From: Hyaloscypha bicolor E | Taxonomy: Eukaryota; Ascomycota; Leotiomycetes; Helotiales; Hyaloscyphaceae | Length of the DNA: 64,000 nucleotides | Direction: 5' to 3' | NCBI RefSeq assembly: GCF_002865645.1 | Contig: NW_020194610.1 | Location: 248,001 to 312,000 of the forward strand | Shown: in pieces, positions 22,902 to 35,966 of the stretch | Layout: each line of letters starts with the position of its first letter | How positions within the stretch are numbered: position 1 is the stretch's first letter | The notes under the pieces: generated by a model | What the model was told of the DNA's origin: nothing | The model's database searches: none | The model's input: only the letters and a program-made list of their open reading frames with translations | Position numbers and translations under genes: made by a program

Positions 22902-23150
22902 NNNNNNNNNNNNNNNNNNNNNNNNNNNNNNNNNNNNNNNNNNNNNNNNNNNNNNNNNNNNNNNNNNNNNNNNNNNNNNNNNNNNNNNNNNNNNNNNNNN
23001 NNNNNNNNNNNNNNNNNNNNNNNNNNNNNNNNNNNNNNNNNNNNNNNNNNNNNNNNNNNNNNNNNNNNNNNNNNNNNNNNNNNNNNNNNNNNNNNNNNNN
23101 NNNNNNNNNNNNNNNNNNNNNNNNNNNNNNNNNNNNNNNNNNNNNNNNNN
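22902..23150. other. Assembly gap (249 N)
   Basis: Run of N inside element B-X. The bases immediately before it correspond to copy Y near 41430. Confidence 1.
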
Positions 23151-23961
23151 TAATTCATTATTTACCCATATTATTATTAATATTTCGGAAATTAGGTTTA
23201 TATCATTATTTATTATTATTAAGATTATTTATAGAACGAAAATCAATATGATAATATTATAAAAATAGAATTCTAGACACTTAAGGATTTGAATTTTCGG
23301 AGAAGGTTCATGAAATATTTATTTCGATTATTATTGATACTGATAATATTTATCTTGATATTAAAGAGGACTATAATCGAGATCGAATAAATTAAGATAG
23401 ATCCCAATATAGATCCCAAATTTTCATAAGCTTATATTTTATGGCTTAAGGCCCATTTTTATTGCGAATGAATACATATCAAGCAATGTGTTTCTAGACG
23501 CCTGTGATTATTATCATTATTCATTGATATTCGCCTAAGCTCCTTATCCTGAGAGATCCTTAGACGTTCAGTATGTAATATTGAAATACCTTGTATGATA
23601 TTAGTCTTCGTCAGAGGGAACCTCATTATATCAGTAGTATTATACGCGGGTCTGGTTAGTAATTCTTTATGTCTATTTATTAACTTTAAGAGTATTTATT
23701 CATCGTGCATATTCGCATAATATAGTCTATCTGCTTTTCATTTAGTGTCTTTGTATTGCATATCAGATCTCTAGGAGACACGCTCCTAACCGCGATGTAA
23801 TCATTTGTCCATAATTTGTATACGGTGACTCTTTAGATGGTTTTCGATAACAATAACTCATACTAATTTAATAAATATCGATGGAGTTGAGCCATACCTT
23901 TATAGGGGTAAGTTTTTTATGACTCCAACATCTTTGAAAGAAATTCTTAGAAGGCGATCTA
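23151..23961. other. Non-homologous, non-RIP segment inside B-X
   Basis: About 811 bp that does not align with the corresponding 1.14 kb of copy Y (about 40292-41428). It differs in character from all surrounding DNA: it is AT-rich but keeps many TpG, CpA and CpG dinucleotides and GAT/TGA words, whereas the flanks are TpA-saturated. No frame longer than about 35 codons carries a recognisable motif. Homology to Y resumes at about 23962. It may be a foreign insertion, organellar DNA, or a misassembled contig end next to the gap. Confidence 0.6.
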
Positions 23962-26390
23962 TAAGGAAGAATATAATATAAAACTAGGATAATAAATAAA
24001 AGCAAGCTATATAAATTCTTTAGGAAAAGCTTATTACTATTCTAATACTCTATAAGTTATATTATAATTTATTAGAAAGTTAGGGAATAATTATATTAAT
24101 AGTAGATATTAGCCTAAAAAAATAGGATAGAACTCTTAATTAATATAATAATAAAAGAAAAAAGAAAGTTATATAATATAAGTCTAGAATCTGAAATAAT
24201 ACTAAACAGAGATATAATACTACTAAAAGAAAATACTAAAGGTTAGTAAAGTATCTATAGAAAGTATAATTCTAATTATATAAAGTTTACTTTATTCTTA
24301 AACTAGATACTAATATACTTATTATATAGCTAAGTAAAGTAGCTATAGATCTTTCTAGAGCTCTAGTTATTTACTAGCTAGTATAGATTTAGTTATTTGA
24401 CTTTAAAGTTAAGTATATTAAGGAAACCAAGTATATTACTACTAACAGATTATTAAGATATCTATAGTAAGAAGGTAATACTAAAAATAACGAGAAAATT
24501 AATAAATAGTTAGTAATAGAGCTTAATATTATTAGAATAATACCTATTAGATAAAAAATTCGAATAAAGAAAGCAGTTCTGGTTTAGTTATATAATATTA
24601 TTTTAAGGAATCCGACTTCTAAAACTTTTACTAGATATTTAGATAATAGTATTTAGTTACTAGAGATTAATAATTAAAGCCTTATTATATCTAGAAGCAA
24701 ATTAATAATATTAAAAAATAATAAAATCCGGAAGTTATATAATAAAGACTATAGCCTTTTATATATAATTACTAGTAAAATAGTAAATAATAATACTAAC
24801 TTATATACTTTATTTAATAACCCGACTATTTTACTAGATCTTTTAGATAATAGCTATTTCGAATAATACTAGAATATTATATAATATCTTATAATACTTT
24901 CTAGACTAGAAGAAATATCTAGAGCTAAGTTTCAAAAGTTAAATAAAGAAGCTTTGAATTATAATATAAGAGATTAATTACTATAGAGAATTATATTTAA
25001 AGTATATTTACTTTAACTTATTATTAATAATTAAGAGTAAAGGGAAATTATTATTAAAGAGCTATATAATAAGATTAGATATACCAGAAAAGAAAGTACT
25101 TTTTATTTAATAGCTAGCTATTATTACTAGAAAGATTATTATAACTATATATAAAAGTATATTAATACCTATAAGATCTATTAGTATAAGAATAAAAGAA
25201 GATAAAAAGAAGCTTTATATCTAATAAAAACTATATTTCTTTTCTATTACCTTAGGATTAATATAATTAAACTACTAGACTATAAAGAATATAACTTATT
25301 AGTTATTACTAGAGATAACTTCTTAGGATAAGTTAAAGCTAGATCTTTAAAGAACCTAACTAGTAAGAAAATTACTAAGTTTATTTAGGAAGAAATTATT
25401 TATAAATATGATTTATTTAGGTAGTTTAAGATAAATAGTAAATCGGAATTCAAAGAAATAGTAATTCAGGAATTTAATAAGCTAGGAATTAATAGAATTA
25501 TTATTTTAGCCTATAATTTTAAAGGAAATAGTATAATTAAAAGAGAATATTAATTAATTATTTAAGTACTTATAATACTTATAATAAGTAGAAAGAAGCC
25601 TTAGATAGATTTATTATTATATATTCTATTTACTAACTAAGTTACTATATATAAACTAACTAGATTTATTTTCTTTTATATAGTCTATAATAGTAAAGTA
25701 GTACTACTTATAGAAATATACTTTCTAATCTAGAGAATACTTAAATAAAATAAAGTCTATAATAAAGAAATACTTCTGGAAATATATATAAAATAAATAT
25801 AAATAAGAGATAAAATATTAAAGAAGCCAGAATAAAGAAAGATAGAAGATATTAAGAGAGAAAGAAATAATTTAATATTACTTACCAGATTTATTTAAAG
25901 CCTATTTCTGAAAAGGATTTAGTTCTTATATATAATATTAAATTAATAAATTAAGACAAGTTAAGGAATATAAAGCTACTATATTACTAGCTTGGCTTAT
26001 ATAAAGTAAGATATATAAATTAACTAAAAGAATACTATATACTAGAAAAACTTAATAGTACTATATTCTAAAAAATATATACCGGAAATTAATTCAAGTA
26101 ATTTATTAAAAGAAATAAATTCTGGTATTTCCCTAAAAACAAAATTAATAATAAATATATATCTATAAACGAATATTTTAAGATAGATATAGAACTAGAA
26201 AAGGAAGTAGTTATAAAGTACTATAAGCAAAATAGTACTTAGGAAATCGAAAAAGCTACTAGTATTATTATATATATTCTAGAGTTACTAGAATTAGAGA
26301 AAGTAAAGTATATTTCCTTTATAGAAAACTAGAAAGAAATATCTAATAATAGGAACTTTTCTTAACCTAAAATAAAGCTTATTATTTTCG
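23962..26390 (+). pseudogene. B-X RNase H and integrase relic
   Basis: Collinear with copy Y 40290-37843. RNase H lies at about 23970-24600, the 36-bp palindrome at 24734-24769, the HHCC-type zinc region near 25040-25200 and the integrase core at about 25250-25700. Stops occur every few codons, mainly from CAA/CAG/TGG changed to TAA/TAG. Confidence 0.75.
24734..24769. repeat. 36-bp palindrome within B-X pol
   Basis: RIP-mutated copy (GTTATATAATAAAGACTA, then TAGCCTTTTATATATAAT) at the position matching 39485-39520 of copy Y, between RNase H and integrase. Confidence 0.7.
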
Positions 26391-28269
26391 ATTCCTTATA
26401 TACTTTTTATTTTTTTCTTCTAACTAATATTTATAATCTTTAGAGAATATTATTATTAAATTATTATTTTAGAAATTGGATAAGCTTTATTATTACTTAT
26501 TTCTTACTATTATCTAATTATTATTATTAGATAGTATTCTTAATATATGAAATTCTATTACTAGATCTTGGAAATTAAATATAAAAGATCTCTTTTAGTA
26601 TAAAAATAAATAGGAAATTAAGAGATTACCTTATAGATTCTTAATTCCGAACTATAATAATAAATAGTAACTATATTTGGAATTAGAGAAAGAAAAAAAA
26701 AAGAAAGGAAATCTTTTATATATATCTTACTAAACTAGAAACCTTTTAAAGGCTTTATTTACTTTTTTAACTAGCTATTCTTATAGCTTATACTAGTCTA
26801 AAGCTTAATTATAATAACTCTAGATCTTGACTTTAACTTAAATTACTATTATAAGTTTCCTTATAATACCCAAATAAACTTCCTAATTAGGAGTTATATA
26901 TAGACGAAATAGCTAAACTAGAAGCCTTATAAGAGGAAAGAGAAACCTTATTAAATCTAATAGTTATTTCTAAAGATATTTAATAATATGTAATTCTGGA
27001 AATCTATTAGATATTAAATAAACTAGATTTATCTATTTAAAGCCTACCTTATATTAGAAAACTTACTTCCTCTTTAATATAACTATAACTACTTTCAAAA
27101 CTTATATTAAGGCTTAGTTAGTATATTATATATTTCTATTTCTATATAAAGAGAACTTCTTTTATATAGAACTTATTCTCTAATTAAGATACCGTTTTAT
27201 TACTAGAAACTAATTACTTATTTAAAAAGCTAGTATAATTTACTAATTCTTGCTATTAATTTATTTCTTACTATTAAATATTATCTAAATAATTTCTATA
27301 TTCTTAATACTAATTCGGAATACCTGATTTTTCTATATTCTATATTAACTTTAATATTAACTATTTTAAACTTAATAATAATACTATAAACCCTATTTAT
27401 ACTATCTTATAATTCTCTTTTCTATATATTCTAATACCTTTAGTATTACTTTTATTAATATAAATATTACTTTAAAGTTTCAAATAATTAAATAGTTTTA
27501 TATTATTTAAAGTCGATTCTAATAAGTACTAAATAAATATAATTAGCTTTCGAAAAAGATACGGATTAGTTTTAGAAAAAGTAATACCTTATTCTAAGTT
27601 ATTCCTTAATTCTATTATTCTAACTTCTTTTCTATTAATACTTACTTTATATTTTCCCTAATATCTTTAGTATATTTATATATCTTATCTTTTATATATT
27701 TCCTATATTATTTCTTTTCTTTTATACTATTTTTTAAATTAATAAAGATATTTTCAAATAAATAGAGAATCGGAATATACCTATATTATAAAATTTTCGT
27801 TATTTTCTTTTATATTTTAATACTTTAGATATTATTATTATATTTATATTTCTATTATATTACTTTCTTATTTCCTTATTATTATTATTTAGTTTAACCT
27901 ACCTTAATTATTTCCTTAATTATATTTTCTTAGATATATATATTTGTATTCTTTTCTATAATAAAAGCCTAATTCTATATTTTACTTTCTATAATTATTC
28001 CTAATTTATAATTATATTACCTTAAATATATCTAATTATTATATTTACTTTCCCTATTATATATATTACTATTTTAGCTTTATTTTCTTATTAGAAAGAA
28101 AGAAAAACTCGAATATATATAATATATTTATATAATCTAAAACTATTTCAATTTACTTTTTATTTTAGAATATACTTAAAAGAAATTCTTATAATCTCGA
28201 GAACCTTTAATTTTATAATTTATAACTATTATACTAATAATATCTTTATAATTTATTAAGAATAATAAA
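26391..28269. other. Non-coding spacer of B-X between pol and extra ORF
   Basis: About 1.9 kb without any sustained frame in either copy of B (equivalent in Y: 35967-37842). It is long for a Ty3-like element and may hold a promoter for the downstream frame. Confidence 0.5.
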
Positions 28270-31010
28270 ATAGCTAAAGAATAGATTCCTTAAGTTAGTA
28301 AAGTATAGTAGCTAGTTCTTATAAGCCGCAATATTATTAAAAGCCTATAGATTAATAATATTAAAGTTTAGAGTATTAAAGGAGCTTGGGTAATTATAGA
28401 AGGCTTACTAATACTAGAAAAGATAGCTATAATTACCGAATTTAATACGAATATCCTAGATAAGCTAAGTAATATATATAATAAGCTTTTAAAGTAGAAA
28501 ACCTTTATTAGAAATAGAACTAAACTAGGATTAACTAAGGAGAAGCTAAAGAACTATTAAGCCAATAATAGGAAATTCGAGAATATTATTAAAGGCATTT
28601 CCAAAGGTAGATAAGAGAAGCTTAATAAGATTAAGACTATAATAAATAGTCTTAATATTAAGGGGTAGAATGGAATCGTACTATATAATAAAGCTTTTGG
28701 CTAATATATTAATAATATCTATAATAATCTTAGTAAGAATATTTATAAGAAGTTATACTTTTTTTTTAAGACAAAAGCTTTAATATATAAAGCTATTTAG
28801 TTAATTAATAAAGCTACTTTAGAGTATATTAAAAATAAGAAGTATTAGAATACTAGTATATTTACTAAATTAGATATTACTAAGGTACTCAAGTATACTA
28901 AAGCTATTTCGGAATATAGAGAATTAGAGTTTAAGCTACTATTAGCTAATAATCTCAAAGCTAGATAGTATATCTTTAATACTTCCGGAATCCTAATTAA
29001 GGAAGTTTATAATAATAAGCCTTTTCCTGCTTTTCGAGATAAGCCTAAAAAATAGGCCTCTATTATAATTTTAGCCTTGACTTAACCGGATCCAGTTAAG
29101 AAAAATAGAGCTAATTTAGTAGAGCCTAATAAGAAAACTACTAGTAAAGCTAGCGGAACTAGTATAACTAGATAAGAAGAACCTAATAAGAATAGAAAGC
29201 AAACTAAGCCTAAGACTCCTAATAAATAGCGGAAATCTAAGTACTAGACTAAGTATAAAATTAGTAAAATAGTGGAAAGTAAGGAGAAGCCCTTTATATT
29301 AAAGGGAAAAATATTATTTAAAAAAACTCGCTTAACTATATCTAGAACCAAGAAATAAAAGACCAGAAATATTAAATCCGGAGAACTTAATAAAGGTATT
29401 TAGTATATCTATAAGATATTAGCTAAATAGAAATTAATACTTGCTTAATAGAATAAATATATTTTTAAGGAGGTATATAGTAGTATTATAGGACTTATCT
29501 TTAAGCGAGAATACTATAAAATTAATAATAGATTCCTTAAAGCTCCCTATATAATATATACTTAGTAACTTACTAATACTTTCTTTATTAATATACGAGA
29601 AATCGAGAATGCTCTAAAGGTAATTACTAAGATCTATAAAGTTACTAAAGGCAAGAAATATATTTCTATTACTTAAGTAAATAAAGAAATATAAGATTTT
29701 TTTTTAAAAACCAGGAAATTAAGAAATATAAATATAAGTACCGTATTTCTAATTAATTCCGCCCTAATCTATAGTTCTAATTCGATATTATAGTCCCTAT
29801 TCCTGAGTCTAGTACTACTAATCTAGGTATTAATAGCTATATTTATAAGAAGAATTACCTAAAGTAGATTAAAAAGCTTAGTATTCGAGAGCTCTTAATA
29901 GAAAAGATAGAAATACTATAGTTCTACTTCTAAAAAAATAATATATTAATATATAGAGATCTTAATAATAGCTACTTTACCTTAGCCTCTTAACTTTTAA
30001 TAGCAGATCTATTAATATGATTCGGATTTTATAAGATATTAAGCAAGTATCCTATTTATCTAGTTACTTACTCTTAGCTAGTCTAATATTTTACTTCTGG
30101 AAATATTAATTATAATTAATATAAAGGTAATACTAAAGATCTGGCTATTACTAAAGCTTTAAGTAGCGAATTTTACTTTAATAAAAAGTATTAGAATATT
30201 AGCTACATTTTCCTTATAGATTATAAGAAGGCTATTACCTTTAGTAAGAAATTCTTTAAAAATATTAATTATTTTTCTATTTCTAATAAATTTAAGCCAG
30301 AAGTAGCTAAGGAAATAGGCAAGTATTTACTAAAAGTAATAGGAAGAAAGACTTCGAGTATAATCTATTTAATTAGATAAATAAATGCCTTTAGCTAGAT
30401 AATCTATAAGTCTGGAATTATGGGAAAGTATTAATTCTCGAATAATATATAAGTTAAAAGATAGCTTAATAATAATTTGCTACTTAATAGGCCTTTTACT
30501 ATAGTTCCTATAAGTCTAGTTACTATTAAGGATATAATATACGAAAATAGAGTTTCCTATAAAGTTATTAAAGCCTCTTACCTAGAGCTTTCTCTTTCTA
30601 TTAAAGGTTAATTTAAGAATACTATAGATAATACGAAATTCGAAGAAGCCATTTATTTGAAGTATATTAGTATGATTTATAATATGATTTACTATAATAA
30701 GCCTCCTTAATACCCTATAATAAAGGCAGAAATTAAGTAATAATTAAAAGCAGATACTAATTAATATAAAGAACTATATTGGATTTAGTATAAGAATATG
30801 GCTAAGCGGGTTCGAATTACCTTTAAGCAAGTTCGGGAGTATGAAATAAGACTATTTAAGAGTAATAAGTCTTATTTTAGGTATATAGAGAAGAAGTTAG
30901 ATTAATTAATAAAGGAAGATCCTAAATATTTTATTATTTTGGACTCTAAATAGAATTTTTCTATTATTTTTGGTATTTAGAGAATAAGTATAAATAAATA
31001 GGAAGTCGAA
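28270..31010 (+). pseudogene. B-X extra ORF (unknown function), decayed
   Basis: Plus-strand counterpart of the frame at 33226-35966 in copy Y. The start codon is mutated (ATA at 28270-28272 where Y has ATG) and stops are frequent. Recognisable shared blocks include the one near 30160-30380, matching Y 34070-33849. It runs up to the 3' LTR at 31011. See the copy Y entry for a description of the protein. Confidence 0.7.
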
Positions 31011-31313
31011 TATAATATGGCAGGCTATACTTATTGAAAATTATATTATTTTAGCGGTTTTGAGGTTTAGGTTATATAATAAAGGCTATAGCCTTTTATA
31101 TATAACTTGCAGAAATTATATAAGAAAGCTAGTTTTTCTATAGACTTAGAAAATAATCCTTTATAAGTATTTAATTAATTGAGCTTTTATATACTATATA
31201 CTATTTATACTTTACTATTTATACTTTTAATTTATTATTTTACTATTAAGTTATATTTTATACTCTAGTATACTTTATATGAGTTTTTGTCTTATTATAG
31301 TTTCCTTCTTATA
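31011..31313 (+). repeat. 3' LTR of B-X
   Basis: 303 bp, same length as the 5' LTR, with more RIP changes. Contains the 36-bp palindrome at 31071-31106 as GTTATATAATAAAGGCTA plus its arm. Confidence 0.85.
31071..31106. repeat. 36-bp palindrome in B-X 3' LTR
   Basis: Same unit and position within the LTR as in the 5' LTR; the centre is changed to AAAGGCTATAGCCTTTT by symmetrical C-to-T changes. Confidence 0.75.
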
Positions 31314-32915
31314 TTACTTTCTTTAATCCTATAAAGGATTTTAAATAAACTAATTCAGAACTATTAGAAATATAAGTACTACTAAGATAACGGAACCTCA
31401 GAAACTCGAGTAATAGACTTTAGAATAATAAAAGCAAAAAGCTTTAGAACCCTTAGAGGAATTAGATATTTATATCTTTATAAATATATATTAGTAATAT
31501 ATTAGAAATTCCTCTAAAAACCCGAAAAATTAAAGAACCTTAAATAAAGGCTATTCTTTAATTAAGTCCTAGAGTAATAGGTACCTATAAGCTAGTAACC
31601 TGACTATTATCCCCAAGCCCTATCCTATAACCTTATAGGCCCTATATATATACCGGTAATAAGACTACTAGGGAGAATATAATAGAGGAAAAGTATAATA
31701 GATTAATTTCCCAGAATACTATATAACTAGGAACTATATTAATTTTTACTAAGGCTTCTAGTAAAGCTCCTACTAGTTCAGGTTATCTCGTTAGTAGCCC
31801 TTCCCGAACCAAATATCTTATTAGTATTTCTAGAGAATTTATAAATGAGTTTATAGAAATAAAATTCTTTGCTTTTATTATAAAGCTTCTAAAAACTAAT
31901 AACTATATTACTATTAGAGAGTTATATAAATAGGCCAAGAAACCTAATACCTTACTTTTAGATATTAATATTATTATAAAAAGCTACCGGGAAAATATCT
32001 AAAGAACTATTTTATATAAGAATACCTATAGTTATAATAAAGCTATTCTCGAGAATACTAAGCTCTATAATATTAAGCTCGAGAATAAAGTCAAATACTA
32101 TATAGCTATAATAAATTAGCTTATAGTAGCTCTAACTACTTCTATTCTACCCGCTCTAATTACTTTGAACTTCTCTTAAAAGAATTCCGAACTATCTCTT
32201 ACTTATTCCTATCTAAAATCCCCTATATCTTATATTTTCTTTAGAAATACTAGAATTACTAAGCTCTCAGATCTAATTCTTTTTACTAAAGATTATACTA
32301 TCTTTAATAACTAGCTAGTTCAGATTAAGAATAAGCTATAAGAAAATACTAACTTATATTTCTTAAAGAATCTCAAGATTATCTATATTTCTAGTAAACT
32401 TACTAGTAATACTCTTGCCCTAACTAACTCTTATATAAATAAAGATAATCCGAATTAGTACTATTAGCTTTTAGAGTTCTATTCCTATCTAAAAAAGCTA
32501 TATTCTAATCCTAATAAGATATAAAATACTTGCTGCAACTTTAGTAAGCTTTAAATATATTCTAGTTAAATATTTTAGGAGTTTTATATTCTCTTCTTAT
32601 AACTATTTACGGAAAGTAATATTAGTCTTTAAGATATTAAATATAAATTAAATAAGAAGCTCTTACTAAAGCTCTAGGAATTAGTATATATATATTATAA
32701 TAATTTATCTATTAATACTACTCGCTTTACTTAATACTATATTACTAATAATTAGTAAATTAAGGCTATATATAAAAAGACTAAGAAATATAAGAAGGCA
32801 GGAGCTATTTTAGCCAAGTTTACTTCTAATATTATACTCTTATATACTTCTAAGAAATATATTCCTAAGAAGAAGCCCAAGGAGCCTATATTAACTACTC
32901 TTATTAAATATATAT
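31314..32915 (+). pseudogene. Element A gag, first part
   Basis: Leader and Gag region of element A between the two B insertions. It aligns with the minus-strand Gag of A' (about 55860-54240) over its full length. It is interrupted at 32915 by element B-Y, and the frame resumes at 46074-46078 with a 4-bp duplication. Stops are frequent. Confidence 0.75.
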
Positions 32916-33218
32916 TATGGGAGGGAAACTACAATAAGACAAAAACCCATATAAAGTATACCAGAGCATAAAACGTGACTTAATAGCAAAATAATAAATT
33001 AAAAGCGTAAATAGTAAAGTATAAATAGTATATAGTATATAAAAGCTTAATTAATTAAATACTTATAAAGGATTATTTTCTAAGTCTATAGAAAAACCAG
33101 CTTTCTTATGTGATTTCCGCAAGTCACGTGCAAAAGGCTGCGGCCTTTACTATATAACCTAAACCTCAAAACCGCTAAAATAATATAATTTTTGATAAGT
33201 ATGGCCTGCCATACTATA
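32916..33218 (-). repeat. 3' LTR of B-Y
   Basis: 303 bp, starts TATGGGAGGG on the plus strand and ends CCATACTATA. Contains the palindrome at 33123-33158. Confidence 0.85.
33123..33158. repeat. 36-bp palindrome in B-Y 3' LTR
   Basis: GTCACGTGCAAAAGGCTG, then CGGCCTTTACTATATAAC. The left arm keeps the E-box-like CACGTG; the right arm is RIP-mutated. Confidence 0.75.
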
Positions 33219-33225
33219 TCCGACC

Positions 33226-35966
33226 TTCTATTTATTCGTACTTGTCCCCTAAGTACCAAAAATAATAGAAAAATCCTATTCAGAGTCCGAAATAATAAAA
33301 TAATCAGGATCCTCCTCTATTAGCTAATCCAATTTCTCCTCTATATACCTAAAATAAGACTTATTACCCTTAAATAATCTTATTTCATACTCCCAAACTT
33401 ATTCAAAAATAATCCAAACCCGCTTAGCCATATTCTTATACCAAATTCAATATAGTTCTCTACGTTAATTAGCGTCCGCCTTTAATTATTACTTAATTTC
33501 CGCCTTTACTATAGGATATTAAGGAGGCTTATTATAGCGAATCATATCGTAAATCGCACTAATATGCTTCAAACAAATAGCTCCTTCGAATTTCGTATTA
33601 TCTATAATATCCTTAAATTAACCTTTAGCAGGAGGAAAAAGCTCTAGATAAGAAGCTTTAATAACCTTATAGGAGACTTCATTTTTGCATATTCTATCCT
33701 CAATAGTAACTAGACTTATTAGAATTATAGCAAAAGACCTATTAAGTAGCAAATCATTATTGAGTTATTCTTTAACTTATATATTATCCGAGAATTAATA
33801 CTTTCTTATAATTCCAGACTTATAGATTATCTAGCTAAAGGTATTTATTTATCTAGTTATATAGACTATACTCGGAGTCTTTCCTCCTACTACTTTTAGT
33901 AGATACTCGCCCAATTCCTTAGCTACTTCCGGCTTAAATTTATTAGAAATAGAGGCATAATTAATGTTTTTAAAGAACTTCTTACTAAAGGTAACGGCCT
34001 TCTTATAATTCGTAAGGAAAATATAGCTAATATTCCAATACTCTTTACCAAGGTAGAATTCGCTACTCAAAGCTTTAGTAATAGCCAGATCTTTAGTATT
34101 ACCTTCGTACTAATTATAATTAATGTTTCTAGAAGTAAAGTATTAGGCTAGCTAAGGGTAAGTAACCAGGTAAATAGGATACTTATTTAATGCCTTGTAA
34201 AATCCGAGCTATATTAATGGATCTACTATTAAAAGTTAAGAGGCTAAGGTAAAATAGCTATTACCAAGATTTCTATACTTTAATATATTATTTTTCCGGA
34301 GGTAGAACTATAGTATCTCTATCTCTACTATTAAAAGTTCTCGAATACCAAGCTTCTCAATTTACTTTAGGTAATCCTTCTTATAAATATAGCCATTTAT
34401 ACCCAGATTAGTAATACCAGACTCAGGAATAGGAACTATAGTATTAAATTAGAGCTGCAAATTTGGGCGGAATCGATCGGAAATACGGTACTTGCGTCTA
34501 TACTACTTAATTTCCTATATCTCAAAGAAGAAATCCCGTATCTCCTTATCTACCTAAGTAACGGAAACATGCTTCTTGCCTTTAGTAACTTCATAGATCT
34601 TAGTAACTAGCTTCAGAGTATCCTTAATTTCTCGTATATTAATAGAGAAAGTATTAGCAAGCTACCAAGTATATACTATATAGGGAGCTTTAAGGAATCC
34701 ATTAGTAACCCTATAGTATTCTCGCTTATAAATAGGTCCCAAAACGCCGCTATATACTTCCTTAAAGATATACTTATTCTATTAAGCAAGTATTAATTTC
34801 CATTTAGCTAGTATTTTATAGGTATACTTAATGCCACCATCAAGTTCTCCGGACTTAATATCCTTGGTCTTCCGCTTCTTGGTTCTAGGTATGGTTAAGG
34901 GAGTCTTTCTAGACAGTATCTTTCCCTTTGGAATAGAGGGTTCCTCTTTGCTTTCCTCTATTTCACTAACCTTGCGCTTAGTCTAGTACTCAGATCTCCG
35001 CTATCTATCAGGAGTCTTAGGCTTAGCTTACTCTTCATTCTTGCCAGGTTCTTCTTATCTAGTTATACTAGTTTTACTAGTCTTACTAATTCCACTAGCT
35101 TTCTTACTAGGCTTTATTAAATCAGCTCCATTTTTCTCAGTTAGATCCGGTTAAGCCAAAGCTAAAATCATAATAGGGGCCTATTCTTCAGGCTTATCTC
35201 GGAAAGTAGGAAAAGGCTCGTTACTATAAGCTCCCTTAATCAGGATTCCGGAAGTATTAAAGGTATATTATCTAGCTTTGAGGTTATTAGCTAATAGTAG
35301 CTTAAACTTCAATTCTCCAGGTTCCGAAACAGCTTTAGTACGCTTGAGTGCCTTAGTAACGTCTGATTTAGTAAATGTGCTAGTATTCTAATATTTCTTG
35401 TCCTTAATATGCTCTAAAGTAGCTTCGTTAATTAACTAAATAGCTTCGTATACTAAAGCTTTTGTCTTAAAGAGAAAGTATAACTTCTTATAGACGTTTT
35501 TACCAAGGTTATTACAAATATTATTAATATATTAGCCAAAGGCTTTACTATATAGTATAATTCTATTCTGACCCTTAGTTTCCAGACCATTTACTATAGT
35601 CTTAATCTTATTAAGCTTCTCTTATCTGCCTTTGGAAATGCCTTTAATAATATTCTCGAATTCCCTATTATTAGCTTAGTAGTCCTTTAGCTTCTCCTTA
35701 GTTAATCCTAGTCTAGTTCCGTCTCTAACAAAGGTTTTCTACTTCAAGAGCTCATTATACATGCCGCTTAGCTTATCTAGGACATTTGTATTAAATTCGG
35801 TAATCGCAGCTATCTTTTCTGGTATTAGCAGGCCTTCTATAACTACCCAAGCTCCTTTAATGCTCTAAACTTTAACGCCATTAATCTATAGGCTTTTAAT
35901 AATATTACGGCTTATAAGGACTAGCTATTATGCTTCGCTAGCTTAAGGAATCTGTACTTCGGCCAT
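33226..35966 (-). pseudogene. B-Y extra ORF between pol and 3' LTR, unknown function
   Basis: A frame of about 900 codons, starting at ATG 35964-35966 (MAEVQIP) and running almost to, or into, the 3' LTR. It is interrupted only by RIP-type stops. Visible along it: an N-terminal half rich in Lys/Glu and likely helical (FNTNVLDKLSGMYNELLK, KEKLKDYQANNREFENIIKG); a basic, Ser/Lys-rich low-complexity middle (KPSKKASGISKTSKTS, KRKVSEIEESKEEPS); then a more ordered region (ILAKWKLILAQ, GFLKAPYIVYTWQLANTFS); an uninterrupted block at 33849-34070 (EFYLGKEYWNISYIFLTNYK, KFKPEVAKELGEYLLKVVGG); and an aromatic/acidic tail. I recognise no integrase, RT, envelope, helicase or RNase motif. The two copies encode the same protein, so it is a true component of element B. 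It could be an additional structural or env-position protein, but that is inference. Confidence 0.65.

Larger units (their letters stand above)
18258..31313 (+). mobile_element. Large Ty3-like element B, copy X (plus)
   Basis: LTRs of 303 bp at 18258-18560 and 31011-31313. The 4-bp target duplication TTAC (18254-18257 and 31314-31317) is confirmed by comparison with the uninterrupted leader of A' (near 55870). It is inserted in the leader of element A. Gag, protease, RT, RNase H and integrase relics run to about 26390, followed by 1.9 kb without a frame, then an extra coding region 28270-31010. It is more heavily RIP-mutated than copy Y. It contains an assembly gap and a non-homologous segment where the RT core should be. 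Confidence 0.85.

Noticed and set aside
33849..34070. Uninterrupted block in the extra ORF read as an integrase or Copia domain
   Set aside because: Pol of the same element already has a full integrase elsewhere, and this block lacks HHCC and D-D-E features.
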